From Ignavibacteria bacterium (lineage in GTDB: Bacteria; Bacteroidota; Ignavibacteria; Tepidaquicellales; Tepidaquicellaceae), in contig JAQTLX010000003.1 of assembly GCA_028714695.1 (NCBI GenBank), forward strand, positions 124,001 to 188,000: 64,000 nt of DNA, in the 5' to 3' direction. A model generated the notes under the pieces. It was not told the DNA's origin. It saw only the letters and a list, made by a program, of their open reading frames with translations, and did not search any database. Of the stretch, positions 19,612 through 28,675 are shown piece by piece (position 1 is the stretch's first letter; every line of letters begins with the position of its first letter). The translations under genes were made by a program, and so were the position numbers.

Positions 19612-20745
19612 ATGCTCGATAAATTACTAGCCCGCAAATTTCACGGTCTTAAACATCTCGTTGGAAACACTCCCTTGCTTCAGATAGAATTTTTATATAA
19701 AGGCGAAACGCGCCTGATTTATGCCAAAGCAGAAAACTTCAATCTTACAGGCAGTATTAAAGACAGAATGGCATTATATATAATGAAGAAGGCGTATGAA
19801 AAAGGAACAATCAAACCGGGCGACGCGATTATTGAGGCAACAAGCGGGAATACCGGAATATCCTTTTCCGCTATCGGCAGAACTTTGGGGCATCAGGTAA
19901 TTATTTATATGCCGAACTGGATGAGCAGGGAAAGAATGGAATTAATAGGAAGTCTCGGCGCTAAAATAAATCTCGTCAGCAAAGAAGAAGGCGGATTTCT
20001 GGGAAGCATAGAAAAAGCAGAAGAGTATGCAAAATCGAACGCAAATACTTTTCTGCCCCGGCAGTTCTCAAATGACGATAATATTACTGCGCACTATGAA
20101 TCAACGGGCCCCGAAATATGGTGGCAGATGCGATTTCGAAACCTCACGCCGGACGCGTTTATTGCAGGAGTAGGAACAGGCGGTACAATAATGGGTGTCG
20201 GAAAATTTCTGAAAGAAATGAACAGCGGAATTAAAATCCATCCGCTGGAACCGGCAAACTCTCCCACACTGACAACAGGTCATAAAATCGGCAAACACAG
20301 AATACAGGGCATCTCCGACGAATTTATTCCGCCGATTGTAAATCTCGGCTCGCTTGATGAAATTGTGAGCGTTGAAGACGGGGATGCAATTATTATGGCT
20401 CAAAAACTCGCGGGACAACTTGGCATAGGCGTCGGAATTTCTTCGGGAGCGAATTTTATCGGAGCGCTTAAAATGCAGAACAAACTCGGCGGCAATGCAA
20501 ATGTCGTGACGGTTTTTTCGGACGATAATAAAAAATATTTAAGCACGGACCTGTTAAGACCCGAAGAGGAAAAAGAAGGTTACCTGTCTCCGGACGTTGA
20601 ATTGATTGGACTGAGCGCATACAAAAGAGTCTGCAATACCTGCTGCGACCCCGTCAGTTGTCTTGAAGGCGGATATGACTGTGAAGTTAAAATGCAGTTG
20701 CCGCAGTGTCCGAGAAGAATAGCAAATATTGAAAGCGCAAATTAG
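19612..20745 (+). CDS. PLP-dependent cysteine synthase family protein with Cys-rich C-terminal tail
   Basis: 377 residues. The fold type II PLP enzyme occupies residues 1-320: PLP lysine K50 in [10 protein letters not shown], substrate loop TSGNTGISF near 80, and the PLP-phosphate glycine loop [10 protein letters not shown] near 185. It most likely makes cysteine or a related thioether amino acid from an activated serine and sulphide in the cytosol. The ordinary enzyme is about 300-320 residues. Here a tail of about 55 residues adds six Cys (341, 344, 345, 350, 357, 366), suggesting a metal or Fe-S site or a sulphur-relay function. CysK, CysM and cystathionine beta-synthase specificity cannot be separated by eye. 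Confidence 0.87.
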   Translation: MLDKLLARKFHGLKHLVGNTPLLQIEFLYKGETRLIYAKAENFNLTGSIKDRMALYIMKKAYEKGTIKPGDAIIEATSGNTGISFSAIGRTLGHQVIIYMPNWMSRERMELIGSLGAKINLVSKEEGGFLGSIEKAEEYAKSNANTFLPRQFSNDDNITAHYESTGPEIWWQMRFRNLTPDAFIAGVGTGGTIMGVGKFLKEMNSGIKIHPLEPANSPTLTTGHKIGKHRIQGISDEFIPPIVNLGSLDEIVSVEDGDAIIMAQKLAGQLGIGVGISSGANFIGALKMQNKLGGNANVVTVFSDDNKKYLSTDLLRPEEEKEGYLSPDVELIGLSAYKRVCNTCCDPVSCLEGGYDCEVKMQLPQCPRRIANIESAN

Positions 20746-20877
20746 AAATTATTTTAATCATATATTATTTACATCATACATTGTCTTAATAATATTTCGC
20801 AGAAATTGCTCTTCTAAAATAAAATTGTTTTTTATAAACCGCGTTACACTATATTTCTACAAGGCTTTATTCATTAA

Positions 20878-20909
20878 AAAATGCTAAACTCATTTTGAAT
20901 TTAGCATTT
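20878..20909. repeat. Hairpin repeat, dispersed family copy
   Basis: AAATGCTAAA (20878-20887) pairs perfectly with TTTAGCATTT (20900-20909). The hairpin and the following CAATTTGCAATTA resemble the hairpin inside each 138-bp repeat at 24.7-25.1 kb, and a half copy lies at about 22,370. It may also act as a terminator for the cysteine synthase gene, though no T-run follows. Confidence 0.55.
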
Positions 20910-21000
20910 ACAATTTGCAATTACCTTTGCAGTTCCTTTTATATTTTTAACACAGTCTAAATTTATATTTTGCAAAATGAAGACTTCTTCTCATTGCTGT

Positions 21001-22023
21001 CTATTCCTGTTCATGTTCTTTTTCCTTTTCGCGTTCCTTTTCTTTTTCGTGTTCACTGTTTCTTAATTTATCATCTATCGGTTTGTTGTCTTTCTTGTGA
21101 ATGTCCGTTCCGTTTCCCTTGTCGGTTTTTCCTTTAAAATGTTTATCCGCCGCTAATTTATCGTTTTTTATATTCTTGTGTTTATAAACGGATAATGATT
21201 TATCGTCGTTCTTTACTTTGCTTTTATCGTTTGTAATGCTAACTTTTTTCGGAGTTATTGTTTTGCCTGTTGCGCTTTCAATTTCTTTTACATCAGGTCC
21301 CCCGCTGTATTTAATATGTTCATCCTCTCTGATTTCGGTATTAGATGAAATTTCTTTGTTGTTCTTAATGTCTATTATATTCTTTTTGCTTATTACGTTC
21401 GTGAATTCATTTTTATTCACGAATACCCATTTATTATTGACCACTTTTTCGTTAACAGTGACAGGATGAGAGATTATTACGTTGTTTCTGAATTCCCAGT
21501 GCGCCCAGGGCGACATGGGATACCAGCCGACACTTCCTTCTGTCCATCTCCAGTGAACCCAGCATGGCGCCCATGTATGTCCCGGCGACCAAACCCATCC
21601 ATAGTTAGATGAGAACCACCATCTTCCATAATGATAAGGTGCCCAGCCCCAATTATAATTGGAGACCCATACCCAGCCCTGATTAGAGAAGACCCATCTT
21701 CCGTTTGTGTAAGGCGACCAGCCTTCGTGAACATTATACGGGCGCCAGATATATTCAACATCCAGATCGTTATCTATTTCTATAGTTTCACTTGTGCTGA
21801 CAGATTCTCCATCAGGCAATATTTCTTCTTTGGTGATTTTAATCCATTCCCCGTCGCCGTCGAGTTCTTCCCTGAATGTTTTTATTGTGACTACTTCGCC
21901 GTCGCGCGTTTCCACAACTGTTTTCTTTTCTTTTACAACCCCTCTTGATGAATAGCAGCCCAAAGAAATAAATGATGGCAATATCAAGATTACCGGTAAA
22001 TATAAAAACTTTTTAACATTCAT
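21001..22023 (-). CDS. Trp/Tyr-rich DUF6600-like lipoprotein
   Basis: 340 residues. Lipoprotein signal with Cys at about 23 (SFISLGC). Residues about 90-175 contain repeats of a W-x-P-Y / G-x-W pattern (VWVSNYNWGWAPYHYGRWWF, WSPGHTWAPCWVHW), typical of DUF6600-type proteins. The C-terminal 120 residues are highly charged, Lys/Asp-rich and end in an EKEKEREKEKEHEQE-like tail, probably disordered. Likely envelope-anchored and binding something through aromatic side chains. The biochemical role of the family is not known to me. Confidence 0.7.
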   Translation of the reverse strand: MNVKKFLYLPVILILPSFISLGCYSSRGVVKEKKTVVETRDGEVVTIKTFREELDGDGEWIKITKEEILPDGESVSTSETIEIDNDLDVEYIWRPYNVHEGWSPYTNGRWVFSNQGWVWVSNYNWGWAPYHYGRWWFSSNYGWVWSPGHTWAPCWVHWRWTEGSVGWYPMSPWAHWEFRNNVIISHPVTVNEKVVNNKWVFVNKNEFTNVISKKNIIDIKNNKEISSNTEIREDEHIKYSGGPDVKEIESATGKTITPKKVSITNDKSKVKNDDKSLSVYKHKNIKNDKLAADKHFKGKTDKGNGTDIHKKDNKPIDDKLRNSEHEKEKEREKEKEHEQE

Positions 22024-22550
22024 TTAATAAAATTTAGTTATTGTTTTTTTATATAGACAATTTAAATTAAAATAAAGTTTAATTCTTTATTACTCATCTT
22101 AAAATTATTTATTATATATACATACTAATAGACCAAAAGGTAATTGATGTCCTGTCGCTTACTGCGGGCAATATTGATGTTGCCGGCACGAATTAACCCT
22201 AATATTTCGAAAGCACATGAGCAAAAAATATTCCCGATGTGGAATGACTTAAAAGCGATTATTGAAACAGAGCCGTATAAAGAAAAGAAAGACGGCATAG
22301 TCGTAATAATTTTTAAACCATTAACTTCGGTTTTAAGCATACACCTAATAATATTTATACGTCAAACACAAAATGCTAAACTCAATTTTTGTCATCAAAT
22401 ATTGGAAATAGCCGGACAGCGGTTAATAACCGTTTAACGAATAAAAATATCTATATAAGTAAAGAACAAGGCAATCAAAAAAAGCCCTGAAACTCAATGT
22501 TTACAGGGCTTTATACAATTCGTTTATTAAACGTTACAATCTGCTTATCA
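22024..22550. other. Intergenic region with terminator and half hairpin repeat
   Basis: No convincing gene. A frame of 97 codons on the plus strand (22,144-22,437, TTG start) has no signal, ribosome-binding site or recognisable motif. AAAATGCTAAACTC at about 22,370 is the left half of the dispersed hairpin repeat. A terminator for the phosphoesterase gene lies at the right end. Confidence 0.5.
22475..22512 (-). terminator. Rho-independent terminator
   Basis: AAAGCCCTGAAAC (22481-22493) pairs with GTTTACAGGGCTTT (22499-22512) with one mismatch. On the minus strand the stem is followed by a T7 run. It ends the metallophosphoesterase gene. Confidence 0.85.
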
Positions 22551-23882
22551 CTAAAAACGCAATGAGTTTTCATCCATTTTAGTTACTACCTGATTTTCAA
22601 AGTTGTATAGTTTTACTAAAGTTTGAGAAGTAGCCGAAGCGCCCTGCGGTGTTATGACTACAAAATGCATCGTTGTCAGGTTTGGATTATTGTCAATCCA
22701 CGTTCCTGAATTTGCATAAATACATTTCTCGTTTGATAAATTCTGATACACGGAAATTTTAGGCATATGAGTATGACCAAAAACAACAAGTCTTACGCCC
22801 GAGTTAGGATTCGCAAAGTACTGCTGATATGCCTGATAGTCGGTAAATGTATTTGAATTAACCGAATCGATTGCAAGAGGTGCGTCAATATGAACAGGTA
22901 CATTATTATGAGTTTGCCTTGTCTCCCAGTTATCCTGAATTCCATTATAAAGATTCACGTTTATAAATCCGCCCTGAGTTGTCTGATAAGGAATAAGGTC
23001 GTTTACTTTATACGTCCCTGTGAATCCATTTATATTTGTAACGATAAGATTCTCGTCGAATCTGTTGGTTATCGGGAATAAATTCACTGTCATATACCAG
23101 TCCTTCCAATACCTGTACATTAAATCCTGTGACATACCGCCCGAAATGTTCGGTGTAATAATCGGTGTCGTATCGCCCGGCGCAGGATGACCTTGTTTAA
23201 CGTAGAGCGCGGCAATTCTTGTGAAAAAATATCCCGGGGGCATTATTGTGCCCGGTGCAACGGTCTGGTTTGAAATTGGGTCAGGCGCGCAAAAGAAATT
23301 GTACCTGTGCCCGTGTTCAATGGCTATCTTTGGCAGTCCTGCAGGAGAATAAGTTCCTAAACCCAGCACATTATCCCTTGCTTGATTTATCCCGGGTAGA
23401 ACACTCTCAATACTTTCCGCCGTAATTGCTAAATCATGATTGCCCGGGACATAAGTTACCAATATCAGCCCTTCCCGGATTATACTATTCAATGCTGCAA
23501 ACACGCCGCTGTTGGCTGCCGCAAGCCGGCTGACAAAACCGGACTGACCTCCGCCCTCGTAGGTATTCGTTGTAGCAGGCACAAACCACTCATCAATCAA
23601 ATCACCGCCTATAACAAGTTCTTTAACATTAGGAGAAGCCTTAATTTGTTTAATCAGTTTTTCAAGCGCCGGCAGATTATTCTTGCACTCGGCATAAGAA
23701 AGATCGGCGCCAAGATGCATATCACTCATAATAACTATCATATTCCTTTCGGTTCCTCCGTTGCTAAACGGGTTTATTCCGGGGTCTGATGGACCGACTG
23801 GATCGGATTTATTACAAGAAGTAAATGTAAATAAGAAGAACAAAACTAAAATCAGATTTGAAAATCTTAAAAATGTTTTCAT
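22551..23882 (-). CDS. Calcineurin-like metallophosphoesterase lipoprotein
   Basis: 443 residues. Lipoprotein signal with Cys at about 23 (FTFTSCNK). The five phosphoesterase motifs are visible: SDMHLGA near 53, GGDLIDEW near 92, PGNHDLA near 147, EHGHRY near 190 and GHTHMPK near 375. These residues bind a dinuclear metal centre that hydrolyses phosphoesters. It should act in the periplasm or on the outer-membrane surface; substrate unknown. Monocistronic with its own terminator. Confidence 0.9.
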   Translation of the reverse strand: MKTFLRFSNLILVLFFLFTFTSCNKSDPVGPSDPGINPFSNGGTERNMIVIMSDMHLGADLSYAECKNNLPALEKLIKQIKASPNVKELVIGGDLIDEWFVPATTNTYEGGGQSGFVSRLAAANSGVFAALNSIIREGLILVTYVPGNHDLAITAESIESVLPGINQARDNVLGLGTYSPAGLPKIAIEHGHRYNFFCAPDPISNQTVAPGTIMPPGYFFTRIAALYVKQGHPAPGDTTPIITPNISGGMSQDLMYRYWKDWYMTVNLFPITNRFDENLIVTNINGFTGTYKVNDLIPYQTTQGGFINVNLYNGIQDNWETRQTHNNVPVHIDAPLAIDSVNSNTFTDYQAYQQYFANPNSGVRLVVFGHTHMPKISVYQNLSNEKCIYANSGTWIDNNPNLTTMHFVVITPQGASATSQTLVKLYNFENQVVTKMDENSLRF

Positions 23883-24720
23883 AAAATTCTTTCTTTTATT
23901 CCCTACTCGTTAGGCTTTTCGGATTCGCCCCGTTTTTGAAATGGTTTCTGGTTTCCATTTTTTATGTTAGTCACTTCTTTAACCGATCTTATAAACTTTC
24001 GGTTTTATTTTTTTATTATGAAAGGTAAATCGTTTTTATTATGAAGGGCAGCTCAATTATAGGGGTGGAAATTTATTTTCATATTTTTTATTCATAATTT
24101 TAATATACTCATATCAAGTTCCGCGCCAAAAAATAAAGTGCCTTTATTTGTTCTATTTGCCTTATATTTTTTTATATTTTCTCATTATGAGACGTATTTA
24201 TTAAATTTAAGACGGATTTTTCAAAAAACGTATGATTTAAATTACTATGATTTAGATAAATACATCGTCTTTTCTTTCCAACACTTCCCCCGGATATGCA
24301 TTAACCCGGCGGATTCCATTAATCTAAATCGTAAATAATAATAATCCTCTTTACGTCAAATAAATCTATCGCGTTATCCAATGGATTTCGAAGACATAAA
24401 AATTATTAGTAGAGATAAACACCGAAGTGTATTAAAGGATTTCAAACTTGAGATTGTAAGAAAAAGAGATTAGCGGATAAAGAGAAATTTTAAAACAACA
24501 GATTTATCGGGAGAACCCCCGCAAATTTAGTATTGAGCATTTCGAAAAATTGCTAACTGCTAATTGCAAATTGCAAATTGAACTGCTTTAGGATTTAGCA
24601 TTTCAATAAATCGTTAACCGTTCTTTACTAATTGTAAATTGCAAATACAATCCCTTTAGGATTTATCATTTTAAAAAACTCTTCATTGAAGATTGAAGAT
24701 TGACAATTGAAGATTGTCTC
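23883..24720. other. Gene-free region with degenerate repeats at the island border
   Basis: About 840 AT-rich bases without a convincing gene. From about 24,500 there are degenerate copies of the downstream repeat: TATCGGGAGAACCCCCGCAA near 24,507, and twice a block beginning AGGATTTA-(G/T)-CATTT followed by AATTG(T/C)AAATTGCAAA-like sequence (about 24,590-24,680). This looks like decayed versions of the tandem array that follows. Confidence 0.55.
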
Positions 24721-25134
24721 TGGTGCTCTCTGGTCCCGATATATCGGGAGAACCCCCGCAAATTCATTTCATTCAATGAGTTTTAGTAATACACCGGATA
24801 ACAAATAAAAAATGTTAAACCCGGTTAGAATTTAACATTTAAAATTTACAATTATTTGTGGTGCTCTCTGGTCCCGATATATCGGGAGAACCCCCGCAAA
24901 TTCATTTCATTCAATGAGTTTTAGTAATACACCGGATAATAAATAAAAAATGTTAAACCCGGTTAGAATTTAACATTTAAAATTTACAATTATTTGTGGT
25001 GCTCTCTGGTCCCGATATATCGGGAGAACCCCCGCAAATTCATTTCATTCAATGAGTTTTAGTAATACACCGGATAATAAATAAAAAATGTTAAACCCGG
25101 TTAGAATTTAACATTTAAAATTTACAATTATTTG
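24721..25134. repeat. Three tandem 138-bp repeats, each starting with a tRNA-3'-end-like sequence
   Basis: Copies begin at 24,721, 24,859 and 24,997; the exact period is 138 bp and I noted one base difference among copies. Each copy starts with TGGTGCTCTCTGG, then a perfect 16-bp palindrome TCCCGATATATCGGGA, then GAACCCCCG. The first and last blocks match the real tRNA 3' end that starts in register at 25,135. The second half of each copy has a 10-bp hairpin (AAATGTTAAA / TTTAACATTT). The array looks like duplicated attachment-site DNA downstream of a tRNA gene. Confidence 0.85.
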
Positions 25135-25179
25135 TGGTGCTCTCTGGGGGATTCGAACCCCCGACCCACTGATTAAGAG
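25135..25179 (-). other. 3' fragment of tRNA-Lys(CTT): island attachment site
   Basis: On the minus strand this reads anticodon loop CTCTTAA (25,173-25,179, anticodon CTT), 3' anticodon stem TCAGT, variable loop GGGTC, T-arm GGGGG-TTCGAAT-CCCCC, acceptor strand AGAGAGC, discriminator A and CCA. Upstream of the loop the sequence (GGAATTT) does not pair with TCAGT and there is no D-arm or 5' acceptor, so the gene is only a 3' part. Tyrosine integrases often recombine at the anticodon loop and leave such a displaced 3' copy. The orientation places the element on the high-coordinate side. Confidence 0.82.
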
Positions 25180-25233
25180 AAATTCCAGGGAAACAAAAAC
25201 GGCGTTTTTTTGCTGTTTTCAAACTATTTTCCT

Positions 25234-25290
25234 CCCCATTTTACCCAAAGTTGCCCCATTTTGGTCAAAAGTGCTGACAAAAGTGCTGAC
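25234..25290. repeat. Short direct repeats next to the attachment site
   Basis: CCCCATTTT occurs at 25,234-25,242 and 25,254-25,262 (20-bp spacing), and AAAAGTGCTGAC occurs twice in immediate tandem at 25,267-25,290. Paired short direct repeats just inside an att core are what integrase arm-binding sites look like; this role is inferred. No gene lies between 25,180 and 25,363. Confidence 0.45.
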
Positions 25291-25363
25291 ACTTTTTGTA
25301 ATCAATATTAAGGAAAAAATTATTATTTTCCTTTTTTATACAAACTAATAAAAGATCTAATAT

Positions 25364-26278
25364 TTGAAAGAAAACCATCATTACGTATCACAATTTTATT
25401 TGAGACACTTTTCTCCTCAAAACCGAAAAGGGCTTATTTGGGTTTATTCAAACGAGAATGTCCAATTACTTTCGATTGATAAACATGTTGCGTCAATAGA
25501 AAACTATTATATGATAGATACGCCGGAGGGACAGTCAAACATTATTGAAAAGCTTCTTTGTAAAATGGAAACTGAGACAGGTAGAATTTTTAAAAAAATT
25601 GGACAAAATAATTATGATCTTACTAATAATGATTATGATACTTTGTTGACCTTTATGTCTTATTTAAGGGCTCGAATTCCTGCGAATAAAGATTCAATAG
25701 ATCAATCCATAATTTTAGAAAACAAAAATATTTTAAGGATTCTTGCTGATAATGAAAGTTTATACTCTAAAGAAATTGGGGAAGATATTGTAAATCCAAA
25801 TACAGGAAAGAAAATATCATTCCCTGAATTTCAAGATTATATTAAAAAAAACTTGAATAGCATGAATTTGGGTATGTCTCAAAACCAATTTGTTAAAACA
25901 ATTTACTCAACATCGCAAGTTCTCAAAAAGATTTTTATTCAAATGAAGTGGTGTTTTCTTCTCTCTCCTTTAGATGTGTATTTTATCACTTCTGATAGAC
26001 CTGTTTTTCCATTCATGAATAATTGGAAGCAGCCGTATTTGCCGGGTTTTGGATTAAAAGAAGTTGAAGTATATTTCCCTTTAACACCACATGTTTGTAT
26101 GATGGGGACTAATAATGATTTAAGCGTAATTAAAACTGTCAATACAGATACTGTTAATGTTATAAATGCTAGAATAATAAATAATAGTTATAATTACTAT
26201 TATTCAAATATGAATTCTGAATTATTCGCGATACAAACAAAATTAACTTCGAATAAAATTAAACCTTCGTTTAAATAA
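25364..26278 (+). CDS. DUF4238 domain-containing protein
   Basis: 304 residues from a TTG start; the family's opening motif (HHYVSQFYLRHFS) follows at once, which supports this start. The conserved later block (WCFLLSPLDVYFITSDRPVFPF) and FPLTPHVCMMGT match DUF4238, a family of unknown biochemical role common on mobile elements and in defence neighbourhoods. It is the first gene inside the island and stands alone. Confidence 0.8.
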   Translation: MKENHHYVSQFYLRHFSPQNRKGLIWVYSNENVQLLSIDKHVASIENYYMIDTPEGQSNIIEKLLCKMETETGRIFKKIGQNNYDLTNNDYDTLLTFMSYLRARIPANKDSIDQSIILENKNILRILADNESLYSKEIGEDIVNPNTGKKISFPEFQDYIKKNLNSMNLGMSQNQFVKTIYSTSQVLKKIFIQMKWCFLLSPLDVYFITSDRPVFPFMNNWKQPYLPGFGLKEVEVYFPLTPHVCMMGTNNDLSVIKTVNTDTVNVINARIINNSYNYYYSNMNSELFAIQTKLTSNKIKPSFK

Positions 26279-26330
26279 ATATTAAGTTAATCTATGCATT
26301 CCTTTTCTTCTTTTTCATCCTCATATAAGA

Positions 26331-26450
26331 CTATTTGATAAGCACTATCTTCTTAGTTTGTATAAAATCTCCGGCAATGATTCTGTAGAAATAAATATCG
26401 GATGATAAATTGTAAGCATTGAATAAGACAGTATGATAACCTGCTTGCTT
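26331..26450 (-). pseudogene. Remnant of a T9SS sorting domain
   Basis: On the minus strand the frame ending in the TAG at 26,331-26,333 reads KQAGYHTVLFNAYNLSSD, IYFYRIIAGDF, then KKIVLIK-stop. This is the last 39 residues of a type A T9SS sorting domain. Upstream of 26,450 the homology stops and the frame has no matching NPFNP part, so only the end of a cargo gene survives. It overlaps the start of the plus-strand TIGR02391-like frame. Confidence 0.75.
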
Positions 26451-26804
26451 CCAGATTGCAAGGATATGTTTATTAATGGACATTTAAATGAATCTGTCAG
26501 AAAAGCATTGGAGTGTTTTGAAAAATTAGTTCAAGATATATCGGGTGTACATAATAAGATTGGAACAGATTTAATGGCTCACGTATTTAATGAACAGACA
26601 CCTAAAATTAAGCTAAATAAGATTTCTATACAACAGGAAGTTAATAAACAAATAGGATACAAATATATTACAATGGGGGTTATGCAGTGGTGGAGAAACA
26701 ATCTAAGTCATGGAGACGAAGAACAAATTCCGCATAACGATGCTTTAGGTCGGTTAATACAGATAACCAACCTTGTTTATGAATTAGATCACCGAGTTTT
26801 ATAG
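26433..26804 (+). pseudogene. Truncated TIGR02391-type (Ymh) protein
   Basis: 123 residues. From about residue 9 (CKDMFINGHLNESVRKALECFEKLV) through GTDLMAHVFNEQ to MQWWRNNLSHGDEEQ-x-N the sequence follows the TIGR02391 domain, a C-terminal domain of abortive-infection-like proteins. The usual N-terminal half is missing, and the first eight residues overlap the reverse-strand T9SS remnant. The gene has probably been cut by recombination and carries an accidental start. It might still be expressed. Confidence 0.6.
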
Positions 26805-26993
26805 TTAACCGTGCAGCCACAATTTTTTGGACAGTTTTTCTTCTTCGAATGGAAAAAAATTTTTATACTTCAATACTTAACTGTCTACTTTTGGTCACAA
26901 CAGGAAACTCAAAATCGGGAAATTCAATAAATTCTCAGGTGACAAAGTCGTGTAAGAATAAATCGTTTCTAACCTGTCAAAAGACATGAACTC

Positions 26994-28565
26994 TTATTTT
27001 GAGGCGCTGTTTTTAATAATACAGAAAATAAAACCACCTGCTGCTCCTATTAAAATACCATAAAACGTATATGTAAATGGCATACTAAAAGGCATTTCCT
27101 TCGGACTCAATTTAATGAAACAACCTATAAAACCGCTAAAGAAACCTAATACAGCACCGGCAAATATACCATTTTTCATATATTCGTATAAATCATAAAA
27201 TAAGTCAACATTTAAACTGCTTCTATTACTTTTGATATTTTGTTTATTTGTTTTTAATGTAGTACCGGCATTTGATTTTTCTTCTGATTTCTCTGTAAAT
27301 TCAACGAAGGAATAAGTTCTTTCAGACTCATAACCATTTATAAAACTTTCGATATTTAAATGAATTTCAGTTTCCGAAACAATGGTCCCTTTATATGACA
27401 CTCTTCCGGAAGTTGATTCAACTATAAACTCTATTTTATCATTCACTATTTCATATTTCCCTTGTGCGCCAAAGCTTTCTTTTTTGAACCACGCTTTTAA
27501 ATCGTTAACATTTCCATTAGAAGTAACGGACAAAACGGTATTATTTGAGTAAAAACGCAAATAACCGAAATGGCCATCTTTTTCTTTTGTAAAATAAAGT
27601 CCATTAAATCTAACTGATTTTGATTCCGTATATTTATTCAAATTTTGATTATATAATTCCATTACTTTAATAGCTTCGGAATTACCTAGAGAAACTGCAA
27701 TTTGCAAATCAGTAAGCGCCAAAGTTACATTCTTTTCGTATAAAATATATGCAGAGCTGCGATTCAAATAGGCCTCACTATATTGAGAATTAATATCTAT
27801 CGCTTTAGAAAAATCAGATATGGCATTCGAATAATCATTTATTTTTGAATATGCGAGACCTCGATTAAAATACACCTCTGCGACATTGGAATTAATTTCA
27901 ATCACCTTTCCAAAATAATTAATTGCATCATCATATTTCCCCAAATCATAAGCTTTTGCACCTTTTTCGTGATAAGAAAAAGCCTCTTCTGATTTATGCT
28001 TTAATTTATCATCTATCGAAGCTAAAATAGATTTTGCAATTTCGTTACCCAATGTATCAGATTTTTGTAAATCTTTATAAGACTCTTCAGTCTTTCCTAA
28101 ATAGCTAAATGCAAGGCTTCTATTTCGGTAAGCATCAGAATCATTCGGATTCAAATCTATAGCCTTATTGTAATCAGTTATTGCATTATTGAAATCTTCG
28201 TTTGATAAAAAAAGATTTCCTCGGTTATAATAGGCATCTGAATTATAAGGATTTATTTCAATCGCTTTTGTAAAATCGGAATGAGCACTTGAATAATCGC
28301 TCATATTTTTATAAACATTTCCACGATTTATATAGCCCTCTTCATAATTTGGGTCGATTTCTAGAGCTTTGGAAAAATCCGCTATTGCTTCATAATGTTT
28401 TTCTAAGAATCCGTAAGAGAGGCCCCTTACAGCAAAAACGATTGCATTATCTGCGTTTGCTTCAATTGCTTTCGTGAAAAAATAAATCGAATCTTTATAG
28501 TTACCGGATTCATACTTTTCTAATCCTTCCTTGCAATAATATTGATATAAATCAGCATCGTCCAT
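26994..28565 (-). CDS. TPR protein with C-terminal membrane segments
   Basis: 523 residues. Residues about 5-310 hold seven to eight tetratricopeptide repeats with the Y-x-x-A-I-x-D-(Y/F)-x-K-A-I-x-(I/L)-(N/D)-P pattern, broken by a short spacer near 175-190. Residues about 320-420 are beta-rich (SVRFNGLYFTKEKDGHFGYLRFYSN). Two hydrophobic helices near the end (GIFAGAVLGFFSGFIGCFI and YTFYGILIGAAGGFIFCII) suggest a membrane anchor, with the TPR part likely cytoplasmic. TPRs usually bind peptides or proteins. It is co-oriented with the kinase/AAA train but separated by two small genes. Confidence 0.8.
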   Translation of the reverse strand: MDDADLYQYYCKEGLEKYESGNYKDSIYFFTKAIEANADNAIVFAVRGLSYGFLEKHYEAIADFSKALEIDPNYEEGYINRGNVYKNMSDYSSAHSDFTKAIEINPYNSDAYYNRGNLFLSNEDFNNAITDYNKAIDLNPNDSDAYRNRSLAFSYLGKTEESYKDLQKSDTLGNEIAKSILASIDDKLKHKSEEAFSYHEKGAKAYDLGKYDDAINYFGKVIEINSNVAEVYFNRGLAYSKINDYSNAISDFSKAIDINSQYSEAYLNRSSAYILYEKNVTLALTDLQIAVSLGNSEAIKVMELYNQNLNKYTESKSVRFNGLYFTKEKDGHFGYLRFYSNNTVLSVTSNGNVNDLKAWFKKESFGAQGKYEIVNDKIEFIVESTSGRVSYKGTIVSETEIHLNIESFINGYESERTYSFVEFTEKSEEKSNAGTTLKTNKQNIKSNRSSLNVDLFYDLYEYMKNGIFAGAVLGFFSGFIGCFIKLSPKEMPFSMPFTYTFYGILIGAAGGFIFCIIKNSASK

Positions 28566-28675
28566 GATTAATTATTTTTTAGTTATTAGTATAGTTATAT
28601 TCTGTTTCTGTATTAGAAAACACTTATCTAAACAACCACTTCGGCCTAAATAATATTTGGTAATACGATAGTGAA

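Noticed and set aside
22144..22437. 97-codon plus-strand frame
   Set aside because: TTG start, no ribosome-binding site, no motif, and it contains half of a dispersed hairpin repeat.
24721..25134. CRISPR array
   Set aside because: The repeats are 138 bp, nearly identical along their whole length with no unique spacers, and no cas genes other than a Cas4-like nuclease tied to a helicase operon are present.
25135..25210. Complete tRNA gene
   Set aside because: No 5' anticodon stem, D-arm or 5' acceptor strand (GCTCTCT) upstream of the loop; only the 3' part is present.
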